From the NCBI GenBank assembly GCA_014529385.2, contig CM043949.1, positions 145,435,350 through 145,499,349 of the forward strand: a stretch of DNA of 64,000 bases, written 5' to 3'. Below, piece by piece: positions 38,166 to 50,100 of this stretch. The notes under the pieces are model-generated. The model searched no databases and was not told the origin of the DNA. It saw nothing but the letters and a program-made list of their open reading frames with translations. Positions within the stretch are counted from its first letter, which is position 1, and the number at the start of each line of letters is the position of its first letter. Origin of the DNA: Adiantum capillus-veneris. Lineage: Eukaryota; Streptophyta; Polypodiopsida; Polypodiales; Pteridaceae. The translations under genes were made by a program, and so were the position numbers.

Positions 38166-38480
38166 CCGTGAAGCTTGCCTAACTTTTGTGTATACATGAA
38201 ACCATGATTATGTTTCTAAACATGAACAAAAAGCATGATTATATTCACAAGCAATCAAAATTTTGGCAGCATAATGGTGCGAAAATTCAAACTAAAAAAA
38301 TTCCAATTCCATACTTGCTTTCGTGAAGCTTGCCTAACTTTTCTGTATACATGAAACCATGATTATGTTTCCAAACATGAACAAAAATCATGATTATATT
38401 GACAAGCAATCAAAATTTCGACAGCATAACGGCATGAAAATTAAACAAAAAAAATCCCCATTCCATACTTGCTTCCGTGC
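38166..38480. repeat. Tandem repeat, ~155 bp unit
   Basis: Units start (C/T)CGTGAAGCTTGCCTAACTTT at 38166 and 38321, with the start of a third (CCGTGCAGC) near 38475. Each contains CATGAAACCATGATTATGTTT and a TCAAAATTT-GCATAACGG block. It is the right half of the repeat into which element A integrated. Confidence 0.85.
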
Positions 38481-38743
38481 AGCAACCAATGCTCACGGGA
38501 AGAAGAAATTACATACGCAAAAAAGCATGTGTTGGTATATTACTTTGGTAAATCCAAAGCTCTCAACTAACATCTATCTAGCATAATAAATATGAAATCA
38601 TGGCTGAATTGATAAGGACGATCAACACCAACAACATGTCTTCAGTAATACCAAAAAAGTGGCACCCAAATACCATGGTCACACGTCGTTCCATAAAATC
38701 ACAAACTAGAAAAAACAATAGATAATACCAATGTTTATGTCAA

Positions 38744-41070
38744 TCAAGGGCAATGTGATCCGGGCTCATATTGTTGCCAATCAATCTCCTCATCACTATT
38801 TGCATCAACTGCTGAAATAGAACGTACAAATGGAGCCTTGAAGCATGAAAGATGTTGATGGAAGACCTCTGGATCACTATCTATGCAGAGACAGTGTCTA
38901 GACAACTCAACACAAACATTACCCAAGCCACCACATCCAGAAAACACATCAACAATGTAGGTGTGCTCCGCAATAAATGTTCGCACAAGCCATCTAAAAA
39001 AAGAAAAAAATATGCGCATTTTTACTTTATGTAACATAGTCCAATAACGCATAGCAGGAAGCATATATTCTTACCTAAAGAAGTCAAGGCTACGCTCGGC
39101 GACACCTCTAAGAGCGTGTCCTCCAATGTACTCTCCGTCGGCGCGCTCCACCAGTATTCCGGACTTGGCATCGAAAGAGTTGTTGTCCACGCTCTCTCCA
39201 TCTCGTCGATCGTAGATAGCACGTTGACCCTTGTGATAAAACAATCCTAGCAATAGTGTTTCCACCTACAAATTACAATTATAATGTGATCTAATTGAAG
39301 AAAACTACGAGCATGCTTTTCAATCAACTCTTGTAAGGCCCACTTGATCCTTTTCTCTTATCCAATTGAAGTTAAATAACAAAGATAAGAACCTTGGCCA
39401 TTGGCAGGGTCAGCAATGGCCAAGGGTTGGTGGGGTTGGCAATGGCCAACATCTATGTTGCATTAGCACGAGATCAAATCAAATAAAATTTTCAATCAAA
39501 TAAATCAAATTCAAATGACATGTCAACTTACAATTTTGTAGAAATTCAAACATGAATGGTGAGAAGAGAAAGTGTTTACCTTATAAGCTCTTTCTTTGAA
39601 TATTTTTTCTACTCTTCCTCCAGCAACCATTTCCTTTTCTGGCAGTGAAATCGAGGGATCACTGATCTCTTGCATCTCTTTGATAAGAGACAAGTCAAAG
39701 TCTTCCTTTTGTAGAGCAAATGAAAAAAAAGTAAGATTTTACAAAATAATGTCAAGCTTTAGAAATTACATAAATGGTGTACTTTAAGGCAAAAAAATAT
39801 ACCTTTCATATGAGCATTGCTAATAAAAGAGCAGAAGCATTGTACCAACTCCCTTTAGATGCCTTCTTCTCACAAGCAAGCTCTACCTCTATCCATCGAA
39901 CCCAATCTTGGGGGAAGTCTTTCATTAAAGAATCTTTGCTTGCCACAGCCAGTTTTTGGAACAAGAAAATCTCCTGCCCAAAATTTGTGCTCACAGTGGT
40001 TCTACCAATCATAAACCACAATATATATCTTAAATTAAATGGCAAGAGAATGATATCGAAAAAGTAATAGCAATATCTTTCAAAACAACAAATGTGCCTA
40101 CTCATTTTGAGAGCGCAAAGCTAGCATAAGCTCCCCCTCTGCACTTCTATCAACATAGACAAATTGACACTTGACAGAACAATGTCTCCACTTTATCATT
40201 GAAAATTCTACAACAACAAAAAAGAAAATTAGAAAGCATAGAGTAATACAAGACAACTTTACATTAAACAAAAAAGAAATCACTTACGTGTTTTTATTAA
40301 GCGCATCCAAGTTTTCAAACGGTGATTACCATCCCAAACAATAAATTTTTTTCCCCTTAAGTCTTCCCACTCAAGGGGAAGGGAATTATCAAAATCATCC
40401 CTTATTTCTCGCCAAATAGGCCCCCATTCATCTTTGTCTAAGTCGGAAACATAATGTTGATCATGTCCTGGCTTCTTAAATGACACAAGAAATGGAGCTC
40501 CAAGCACACTGTATCTAGACATCTCAAACCTTTTCACCAAGCCCTCAGTGCCTGGACCCACTGCTCTAATGGCTTCATTTTCCATCAATCTGTAGAGAGG
40601 AATGCGAGGAGGTTCCCCACCTCTCTTTACAATAAAACCCTCTACAATCTCCTCCAATATTCGACCATGAACATCCTTTCCAAATACTGTTGGATGATCG
40701 GGAGGTTTAGCAACAATTGTCCTTGCTTCAGACACGCTGTGGGCCACCAATTCACCTTGTGTAGCCTGAATATCTATGAACACCTCTTCTTCATACACAT
40801 CACTCAATATATCCTCTTCTTCATGCACATCACCCAAAATATCCTCCTTTCGACGGACATTGGAAGAAGCAATGGAAGATTGTGCATTGGCCCTATGCCC
40901 TGTAGTGCCAGACCTTAATGTGTATCCTACTCCTACAAGCAAAAAAAAAAAGAACACAACTAGTTTAGTGAGTATGTGGAGACAAATAAAAAGAACACAA
41001 ATAGCTTAATGTATTTGAACTTACTTTGAGAGATACCTATCTTGCCACGTTTAGATGGTGTAGGAGCCAT
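38744..41070 (-). pseudogene. ParB/sulfiredoxin-like plus DNA-methyltransferase-like protein, 7 exons, one in-frame stop
   Basis: I infer seven exons from GT-AG borders with matching phases: 41025-41070, 40288-40932, 40102-40207, 39803-40001, 39580-39705, 39075-39265 and 38744-38993. Together they make 521 codons including the final stop. The only lesion is TGA at 39806-39808 (codon 331), two codons before an intron. Exon 2 carries a ParB/sulfiredoxin-like segment ending in FIVWDGNHRLKTW, with DGNHR at about residues 216-220. Exon 7 carries a Rossmann methyltransferase signature, YIVDVFSGCGGLGN at about 450-463, followed by an acidic residue in CIDSDP. A C-terminal DxFxGxGG motif resembles beta-class DNA N6-adenine/N4-cytosine methylases, which in phages and mobile elements are often fused to ParB-like domains. 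I cannot find the (D/N/S)PP(Y/F) catalytic motif, so DNA methylation is not shown. The function is inference. The gene is divergent from the SWIM gene at 42420. Confidence 0.65.
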
Positions 41071-41109
41071 AATCTATAAACACAAACAACAAAAATCTTC
41101 TTAGCAATG

Positions 41110-41195
41110 ACAATACAAATATAAACTTCTAAATTTTGGTAGCATAACGGCGTAAAATGCAAATTAAAAAAAAAATTCTCAACTTGCTCATGGCA
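41110..41195. repeat. Diverged copy of the 155 bp-type repeat
   Basis: AAATTTTGGTAGCATAACGG, then an A-rich run and AACTTGCTCATGG, match the 38405-38480 region in the same orientation. It lies just 5' of the ParB-like gene, while the main array lies just 3' of it. Confidence 0.5.
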
Positions 41196-41279
41196 AGGAA
41201 AAATACAAATCCACTTTGACATTTATATACCTCTTCTCTACAACGAGCTGTTCTTACATCATTGTAATTGTTACTGTAA

Positions 41280-41657
41280 GTGTGTGTATGTGTGTATGCA
41301 TGGTGTTTTGTATGCAAGTGTGTTGATGTGTGTGAATGCAAGTGTTTATGTGTGTGTGTGTGTGGATGTATGCATGATTGTGTGTGTGTGTGAATGCAAG
41401 TGTTTATATATGTGTATGTGTGTATGTATGTATGTGTGTGTATGCAAGTATGTTGATGTTGTGAATGCAAGTGTTTATATATGTCTGTGTGTGTATGTAT
41501 GTATGTGTGTGTGTGTGTATGCAAGTGTAATGTGTGTGCGTATGCATGATTGTGTGTGTGTTTGTGCTACGTGTGTAAGTGTTTTGATGTGTGTGAATGC
41601 AAGTGTGTATATGTGTATGTGTCATTGTTTTACTGAGTGTGTATGTATGCAAGTGTA

Positions 41658-41698
<41 letters not shown>

Positions 41699-41760
41699 CA
41701 AGTGTGATGTGTGCATATGCATGAGTATCACTGTGTGAGTGTGAGTGTGTGCGTGTGTGT
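41280..41760. repeat. TG-rich degenerate microsatellite
   Basis: Irregular GTGTGTATGCAAGTG text with pure (TG)n at 41662-41694. Histidine/threonine and valine/cysteine open frames here are artefacts. Confidence 0.9.
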
Positions 41761-41899
41761 GCTTACCTACGCAGGCTTGCCCGATCCATCGCAGGCTTGC
41801 GTGCTGCCTTCTCACCATGCCTTTCAAGGCATGGGGGAGCTCCAATGGAGCTCCTATTGGACCTCCTCCGGTGGATCGAGCGAGCGTGCGCAGGTAAGC
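41761..41899. repeat. Inverted repeat / foldback between divergent genes
   Basis: The 31 bp arm 41761-41791 (GCTTACCTACGCAGGCTTGC...) is complementary to 41869-41899 at about 26 of 31 positions. The outer flanks extend the pairing because TG repeats lie left and CA repeats right. The loop contains the palindromes CATGCCTTTCAAGGCATG and GGAGCTCCAATGGAGCTCC. Confidence 0.8.
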
Positions 41900-41923
41900 G
41901 CGCGCACACACACACACACACAC

Positions 41924-41981
<58 letters not shown>
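41900..41981. repeat. (CA)n microsatellite
   Basis: About 75 bp of CA with a CGCGCG start and one missing base. It forms the outer right part of the foldback. Confidence 0.95.
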
Positions 41982-41984
<3 letters not shown>

Positions 41985-42100
41985 CTTGTCTTCTTTTACT
42001 CCTTCACAACAAAACTCCACTTTCACTTCACTCCACTTTCATCTCAATTAAAACTCCACTTAAACTTCACTCCACTTTCATCTCAATTACTACTTTTTTC
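41985..42100 (+). repeat. Second copy of the CA-linked ~55 bp repeat, internally duplicated
   Basis: ACAAAACTCCACTTTCACTTC...CACTTTCATCTCAATTA is the reverse complement of the block at 12045-12110. An about 40 bp part is repeated in tandem here (ACTCCACTTTCATCTCAATTA occurs twice). Confidence 0.65.
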
Positions 42101-42157
42101 ACACACACCATATATTACAAAAAATGATATTGTGGTATAAACACTCACACACACACA

Positions 42158-42160
<3 letters not shown>

Positions 42161-42222
<62 letters not shown>

Positions 42223-42232
42223 GTATATACAC
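42161..42232. repeat. (TA)n microsatellite
   Basis: About 50 bp of pure AT/TA followed by a short imperfect ATGTATATAT tail. Confidence 0.95.
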
Positions 42233-42419
42233 ACACAAAGATATACACAAAATGGATTCATATATATAATTTTACTAAAAAATACTACGTTTTTTGCACA
42301 CACACACAGCCATATATTAAAAAAAATGATTGTATGTGTTTGTGTGTATAAAAAACGTAGCATTCTTAAAGTTAAGTTATATACACACACACACACGCAC
42401 ACACAATGAAGATCACTCT

Positions 42420-43189
42420 ATGGACGAGGAGAATGCTGGGATGACAATTAGGGCCATCGCGTTTGACATAAATGACACCACGTGGGCCATCCGCTGTCGC
42501 CGCAGGTGCAAACCGGGGTCTAAGTTCACTTGCCAAGGAAAAATCAAAGGAGGAAAGTGCAAGAAAAAGGTGAATTTATGCACAGAGGGAACAACGGCAC
42601 CAAGTTTTTGGGGGAAACGGAGGGGCACAACAATGAGACATGGGTATGGTTTTGTAGTGACGATGTCAAACATGTGTTGGATGTATGTCCATATATTGTG
42701 ATGCGGCCTCCAAGAACTCCACTTGAGTGGCCAGTGGCACAAGGCACGAACTTAACAACATTAGAAGTAAAGTCTTTGCAGCTAGCGGGGTTTCATATCG
42801 CAACAGAAACTATGGAAGTGCAAGGGCAAAGACGTGCGGGCAGGTACTTAACAGGTGTTTCTAAAGAGGCATCGAAAAGGATCGACAGTGCTCTAGGACT
42901 AGAAATGGTCATCGAACAAGTGGAGATGGTAAGGATCGGTAAGCATGAAGTCTTCATTGCGGAAACACCAAACTCAAAGTTACGTGGTGAGAAATATCAA
43001 GTCACAATAGCCAGGAATCCTAGTTGTACTTGCAGAGACTTCCAAAGGAGGTTAGGGGAAGGAATGACCTATGTGGCTTGCAAACACTTGTATTATATCT
43101 ACTTGAGAGTGTTTGGAATGGACATAAACCATAACATGTTCATTTATCAGTCTAGTTTGGCTGATAACGAGCTCAAAACTTTACTGAGT

Positions 43190-43207
<18 letters not shown>
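42420..43207 (+). pseudogene. SWIM zinc-finger protein, one frameshift
   Basis: The first frame starts at ATG 42420 (MDEENAGMTIRAIAFDINDTT) and has a cysteine cluster (IRCRRRCKPGSKFTC, GGKCKKKVNLC). Between about 42590 and 42640 the sense frame changes by one base and continues GHNNETWVWFCSDDVKHVL, PPRTPLEWPVAQGTN, LTGVSKEASKRIDSALGLE. It ends in a SWIM-type finger, SCTCRDF...YVACKHLYYIYL (CXC...CXH), stopping at 43207. SWIM domains bind zinc and occur in MULE/FAR1 transposase relatives and DNA- or protein-interaction factors. No transposase DDE core is visible, so this is a stand-alone SWIM protein or a fragment. It is transcribed away from the ParB/methyltransferase-like gene about 1.35 kb off. 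An unrecognised intron could replace the frameshift. Confidence 0.6.
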
Positions 43208-43946
<739 letters not shown>

Positions 43947-44122
43947 GTGCTTGAGTAGCCCATTGGAGGGAAGAGTGGGAGGAGAACCGGCGGCAATGGG
44001 CGTTGGTGGTAGGAGGAGTGGCAAATGGTGGTAGTGAGCTAACACCACCAACCACCGATGGTGGGCTAGGGTGTTGGTGGTCATGGGTGGTAAGGGGCGC
44101 AAATGGGAGGTAAACGTCGTGT

Positions 44123-44140
44123 GGGGGGGGGGGGGGGGGG
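44123..44140. repeat. G18 homopolymer
   Basis: Eighteen consecutive G, a possible quadruplex former and a likely sequencing-length ambiguity. Confidence 0.9.
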
Positions 44141-44319
44141 AAGCTCTCTCTAAAGCTCACTCCATTGATCTTGCTCCATAACCACCCCCCTTGGAGAAGG
44201 AGATGGAGTTCTTCTTGCACACATGAGTTGTGTGTGTGTATGTGGCAATGAGTTAGAGTAAAATGCAGCCTTCTCTCTCATCTTGGTCGACCCCTCTTGC
44301 TATTTGCTCATGCTGGCCT

Positions 44320-44835
44320 CCCATTGGCCCCTGTAAAGCTTAGCCAATCACAATTTACAAGCATGGTTGATAGCCTTGTGACATGTGTCCCCCTTTCTCC
44401 TTTCACCAAAACTCTCATTGGACCTTTTTGTCTTCTAGCCAATAGGAATCAGGCAAGCCATTGGGCTGTTGGATGCTCATTGGACCCCTTGGTAGATTGT
44501 CCAATAGTCTTCTAGAGAGCTTAATTTCTATTGGTGTTTTTATCAAGCATTTTTAAATTGATTAGATTAAATTTGCTCTAGCCTAATTCTCATTGGTCCA
44601 CCTCTATAACCATCCAATAGGATTTGAGGAAAGCTTGGGGGCGATTGGCCTAGGAGCCTGACATGTGTCCAGTATTCCCTTTGTGTAAAGGGGGAGCTTT
44701 GGAGTGTGTGTGTGTGTGTGTGTGCGTGTGTTTCTCTCTCATCCCCTACTCTCATGGCTCGCCCCCTCCTTGATAGGGATGTGGGAAGACTTTTTAGTCT
44801 TCCCATGAACATCCAATTTTCCCCTACATTGGCCT
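44320..44835. promoter_or_regulatory. Cluster of CCAAT/ATTGG motifs
   Basis: I count 12 CCAAT or ATTGG pentamers on the two strands in about 515 bp, where about one would be expected by chance. Several sit in similar phrases (CTCATTGGACC, CCAATAGGA), so this may be a degenerate repeat rather than a set of NF-Y sites. No gene starts nearby that I can support. Confidence 0.3.
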
Positions 44836-44839
44836 TTGG

Positions 44840-46197
44840 ACAATTAAATTAAAAATTAGGAACCTTAGTCTATGGAAGTCTTAATGGAGCTGAACCGTTA
44901 GGTCTTTTAAGCCCCATTAAAGCACATTGCTCTTTTGCAATCTGTCCCCCTTTGGATCCCTATTTTCCCTCCTTTGGATCCCTGCAGAGACCGGTCTGGC
45001 AGCCTTACCAATATTCTAGCTTTTACTCCCCTGGTACTTCCCCATATTAAATGATCACTTTAACATGAGAAAATAATTTGGGAGAATTAGATATTAGTTT
45101 TTATGACATATCAAATGTGGGCTAGTTGTAGCTTTCAGATTCTTCTGTCTCAACGAGCAATTTTCTCCTTGTTTTTTAATATAACACTGTAAGAATTAGT
45201 TGACCTGCCCAATATCATGCTTCCACTACTATCAATATTTATTTTTGCAATAAGGAATAAACATTCCGATTGTAAATAAGTATTGAGACAATTTTTCTTT
45301 TTTTTTTGAACTCGTAGCTTAGGCCTGTGTCACAGATGACCGGAGGCCATGTGTGAGGTGGCAGAGTCTGACCATGGTGTCTAACGCAGATCGCAGTCAG
45401 ACAAAGCGGTGGACAACTCAGTGCGTAAAACAGCCTGCGCCAATCAAAAGTCAAGAAAGCGTGCATGGGTAGGGGTAGCCGAGGGTTACCCCTCGGATGG
45501 AAAGAAGGGGCTGGCGACCATGAGCTGGAATTCCAACTCATCTTGGCAGCACCATGTCCACCGCGCAGTGTGACACGAGAAGCCTGAAAGGCCGTTTTTA
45601 ATTGGCCCCCTGATCCGTCCGCGCATGTGTGACATGGGCCTTAATGGCTTGCATGATAAAAATCATACATTAGTGAGGTTCCCCCTCTTCCCCTCCACCA
45701 TCGCTGCCCTAGACGACGCACAGAGAGCTCTGCGCGACAGAGAGAAGGGGGGGTGCGCTACCTCAGACCTCGCAGCCTGATGCGGGCGCTAGAAATAACT
45801 TCAATCGACAGAGGGAGAGAGAGTATCAGTTGAGGAATCTTCGATTTTTTATTTTTTTTCAAAGGAAAATGTGTGTTCGCCATTAGTCTTCAGTGACTCG
45901 AAACCCATTAATTGCTGCGCGTAAAGACCTCAGCAGGAGAAGAAATACTCCACCAGCACAAGGCGAGATTTAACCTAGCCCCCAAAGCTTGCAGGGCCAA
46001 TGGCCGCCCCACTTTTAAGCTCCTCTTTTCTTTTGAAAGAGTTTCTCATGTACATGTTTCAATGACTGAAGAAAAGACAGCAGGGCAAAAAGAGAAGGGT
46101 TGCTTGCAAAGCATCATAATAAGCTCCATTTGTATTGCCAATGAGCATGTCAGAGATTACAAGGTCAATAAGGCTTCGACATCAAGACTCGTAAATC
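44840..46197. other. Spacer upstream of the PPR pseudogene
   Basis: No confident gene. A 110-codon plus frame at 45912-46241 shows no motif. It overlaps the PPR start in another frame and is probably chance. Confidence 0.4.
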
Positions 46198-46244
46198 ATG
46201 ATCTTCGCATTTTGTTGCTGCATGGGCATGGCTCAAGCTGAAGC
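46198..46244 (+). pseudogene. First codons of the PPR gene, split off by element D
   Basis: ATG at 46198 reads MIFAFCCCMGMAQAE and stops at the D insertion. The last bases GAAGC (46240-46244) are repeated at 51837-51841, where the frame continues in phase as APRGFKLPLPPQSLPQYES. Confidence 0.6.
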
Positions 46245-47053
46245 TGTTAAGTATGGAGCCTGATTTACCCTTGTAATTTTCTGTGGTAAAAGCGCACATT
46301 TGTAAGGCCCCCATTATGAGGAGAAGCCATCGTGCGTGAAGGAAAATCACTCACCGGAAACCAAAATTTTCACAGACAAGAATCAGGGGCAACTTTAAAG
46401 GCCTCGGGGGCGGAGGCCCCCGACACTTTTTTTTCGCCGGAATATTATGGCCGGACGGCGGCCGGAAAGTGGTCGGAAAACAAACGGTCGGTTGGCCGGT
46501 GGCCGGTAGTCAATGGCCGATGGCCAGTGGTCGGAAGTCAATGGCCTGTGGCCGGTGGTCGGAAGTCAATGGCCGGTGGCCGGTGGCCGAATTCAATGGC
46601 CGGTGGCCGAATTCAAAAGCGGACTTGTCTTCTCAAGGGCGGCCACACATGGGTGGATTGGAGGGTCGGATTTGGACTTATTCGCACAAGGGCGGCTACA
46701 CATGGCTGTCTCTCATAAGAGAGGGCAGCCCTTTTGGCCTATAAAAGGAGGCCATTTCTACACACATTTCATAGTGTAAAGTTGATGCAACAAGGTGAGT
46801 GTGAGGTGGTGAGAGTGAAGCAAAGCGGGAGCTCCATTAAGGGTATAATCCCTTTGTAAACTACTTCTTGTTGAAGTACTAAAGCCATTGAGTGGCTGCT
46901 TTCCCGTGGACGTAGCCCACATTGGGTGAACCACGTATATCGTGTGTACTCTCTCTCTCTCTCTCTACTCTATAATCTCGTGTATATAAATCTGTCTCTC
47001 TCCATTAAGTAGTCTACTCAATTATCTATTTAGCTACGTCTTATTTCCTAACA
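46245..47053 (+). repeat. Element D 5' LTR with promoter
   Basis: 809 bp, TGTTAAG...CCTAACA. It contains a GC-rich hairpin TCGGGGGC-GGAG-GCCCCCGA (46404-46423), a GGCCGGTGGCCGG minisatellite (about 46495-46610), a TATA box CTATAAAAGG near 46740 and a short (CT)n tract near 46948-46967. Confidence 0.95.
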
Positions 47054-47126
47054 ACTGGTATCAGAGCAAGGTTTGCTCGTAGCTAAATTATCTCAAGGAA
47101 AGGATTCCTTGAATTGAGTGGGAGTT

Positions 47127-50100
47127 ATGGCGGAGGAAGGGAAGCTCAAGATTGAGAAGTTCAACGGCAAAAACTACCAACATTGGAAGATGCAGATTGA
47201 AGACTATCTCTACCAGAAGGACCTCTATTTGCCACTAGGCAGTCTTGCGAAGAAGCCCGCAACAATGGCAGATGAAGCATGGATTGTCCTTGATCAAAAG
47301 GCAATGGGAATAATCCGGTTAAGCTTGGCGTCAACGGTGGCCTTCAATGTTTCGGAGATGAAGACCACGGAGGACTTGATGAAGTCACTTGACGACTTCT
47401 ACGAGAAACCATCGGCATCCAATAAGGTATTTCTTATGAAGCGCTTGTTCAATGTAAAGATGACAGAGAATGGTTCAGTTGCAGAACACCTAAATGACTT
47501 TAACAGAAACATAAGTCAACTTCGATCAGTGAAAATCAATTTCGATGACGAAGTGCGAGCTCTCCTTATACTATCATCTCTACCGGATAGTTGGGACAAC
47601 CTTGTGATGGCTGTAAGTAATTCTATCTCTGGCACAAATACTCTTAAGTTTGATGATGTTGTGGGTGTTCTCCTAAGCGAGGAAATGCGAAGGAGAAGCA
47701 CAGGAGAATCATCAAGTGATGCACTATCAGTGGAAACAAGAGGAAGGCTTAAGGAGAGGTTCAAAAACCAAAAGGGTCGTGATCGCTCAAGGCGGAGCAA
47801 GTCACGCACAAATTCAGTTCTTGAATGTTGGAACTGCGGCAAGAAGGGCCATGTCAAGAAGGATTGCTGGTCCAAGAAGAAGAAGGAGACAGAGTCTCAA
47901 GACAACAAGCCAACATCGGAGGCCAATGTGGCAGGTAAAGTAGAGCAAGATACTCTAATTCTCTCATTAGACAATGTGTCTAATTCCTGGATAGTAGATT
48001 CCGGGGCTTCATTCCATGCGACACCACACAAGCAACATTTCCAAGACTACACCAAAGGTAATTTTGGGTATGTATACTTGGGAGATGATGAAGCTTGTGA
48101 GATTGTCGGCAAAGGTACAATTTCTGTCAAAACTGCTAACGGAAATGAATGGAAGCTTAAAGATGTTAGGCATGTTCCTTCTCTTCGCAAAAATTTGATC
48201 TCTACAGGACAATTGGACGATGAAGGTCACAACATTACATTCGGAAACAAACGGTGGAAGATCTCAAAGGGATCTTTGGTGGTTGCCAAGGGTGAAAAAG
48301 TCGGTACACTTTACTTGTGTACTATTAGCACGCAACCTTCAGCTTGTGCAGCAACTACAGAAGTTGACAGTGCGGTGTGGCACTACCGACTTGGGCATAT
48401 GAGTGCCAAAGGAATGCAAATCCTTCAAACAAAGAAGCTTCTACCAGGTTTGAAAGAAGTGGACTTAGAGTTCTGTGAAGATTGTGTTTATGGTAAACAA
48501 AAGAGGGTAAAATTTCAAAAATCAGGAAATGAAAGAAAAAATAAAAAACTTGAGTTGGTTCATTATGATGTTTGGGGTCCTGCAAGTACACCATCACTTG
48601 GTGGCTCATTGTACTATGTAACATTCATAGACGATGCGACTAGAAAAACATGGGTTTATGTCATGAAGAATAAATCCGATGTATTTTCCATATTTCAAAG
48701 ATGGAAAGCCTTTGTGGAGAATGAAACAGGTACCAAGGTTAAATGCCTCAGATCCGACAATGGAGGCGAATATTGCAGCCAAGCTTTTGAAAGCTTTTGT
48801 GCTAGCAATGGCATTCGGAGGCAAAGGACAACCCCAAGGACACCTCAACAAAATGGGATTTCGGAAAGGATGAACATGACAATCATGGAACGAGCACGAA
48901 GCATGCGGCTACATGCAGGCCTACCGCTTGAGCTTTGGGCGGAAGCTGTAAGTACGTATGTGTACTTAATCAATCGGTCACCCTCAACGGCATTGGATGG
49001 GGGAGTTCCAGAAGAGGCATGGACAGATAAACCGGTGAATTATGCATTTCTCAAAGTGTTTGGGTGTGAGGCTTTCATGCACATAGATAGAAGCCTAAGA
49101 TCAAAGTTAGATACAAAGTCCAAAAAGTGTTTCTTCATTGGCTATGGAGAAGGAGACTTTGGGTATCGCCTATGGAATCCTGAAGATGGTAAAATCTTAA
49201 GGAGTAGGGATGTAATTTTTAACGAACAAAATATGTACAAAGATTACTTGGAAAGAAAACAAACAAAAGAAACAGGTGATGAGTACATGGAGCTTGAGGA
49301 CGGTGAAGACTCAAGGACTGCAAACGGTGACAATGTGCAACAACGTCAACCAAATGAGGAGCCTCAACCTATTCCCCGAAGATCTACAAGAGCAAGTAGA
49401 CCTCTAGAAAGGTTTGTTCCTTCCTTCAACCATCTCTTGATCTCAGATTCTAGAGAGACGGAATCATATGAAGAAGCTATGCAACATGAATCCAAAGAAG
49501 AATGGACGAAGAGCATGCAAGTGGAGATGGACTCACTACATCGCAACCAAACATGGGAGTTGGTTGAGTTGCCTAAAGGTAAGCGGGCACTTCAAAACAA
49601 ATGGGTGTACAAGCTAAAGGAAGAAGAAGGTGGGAAGAAAAGGTACAAGTTTAGGCTTGTGGTAAAAGGTTTTTCTCAAAAGAAAGGTATTGACTTCAAT
49701 GAAATATTTTCTCCTGTTGTAAAAATGAACTCAATTAGGCTTGTCTTAAACCTTGTGACTGCTCATGATCTAAATCTCGAGCAAATGGATGTAAATACGA
49801 CATTCCCTCATGGTGACTTAGAGGAGGAAATCTACATGCTTCAACCAAAGGGGTATGTAGTAAAAGGTAAGAAGAAAATGGTTTGCAGATTAAAGAAGAG
49901 CTTGTATGGTTTAAAGCAAGCATCAAGACAATGGTACTTGAAGTTTGATCGATGGATGTTGGATCATGGATTCACAAGATGCAACTCGGATCACTGCGTC
50001 TACACAGAGAATTTGGGAGATGGGAAATTCATCATCCTAATGTTGTATGTTGATGACATGTTGATTGCAAGTGCTAACATGCAGGACATCAAAGACCTAA

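Noticed and set aside
41129-42409. His/Thr- and Val/Cys-rich frames on both strands
   Set aside because: Produced by GT/CA and TA microsatellites. They have no domain content.
45912-46241. 110-codon plus frame just before element D
   Set aside because: No motif. The PPR sequence beyond the insertion continues in a different frame from ATG 46198.
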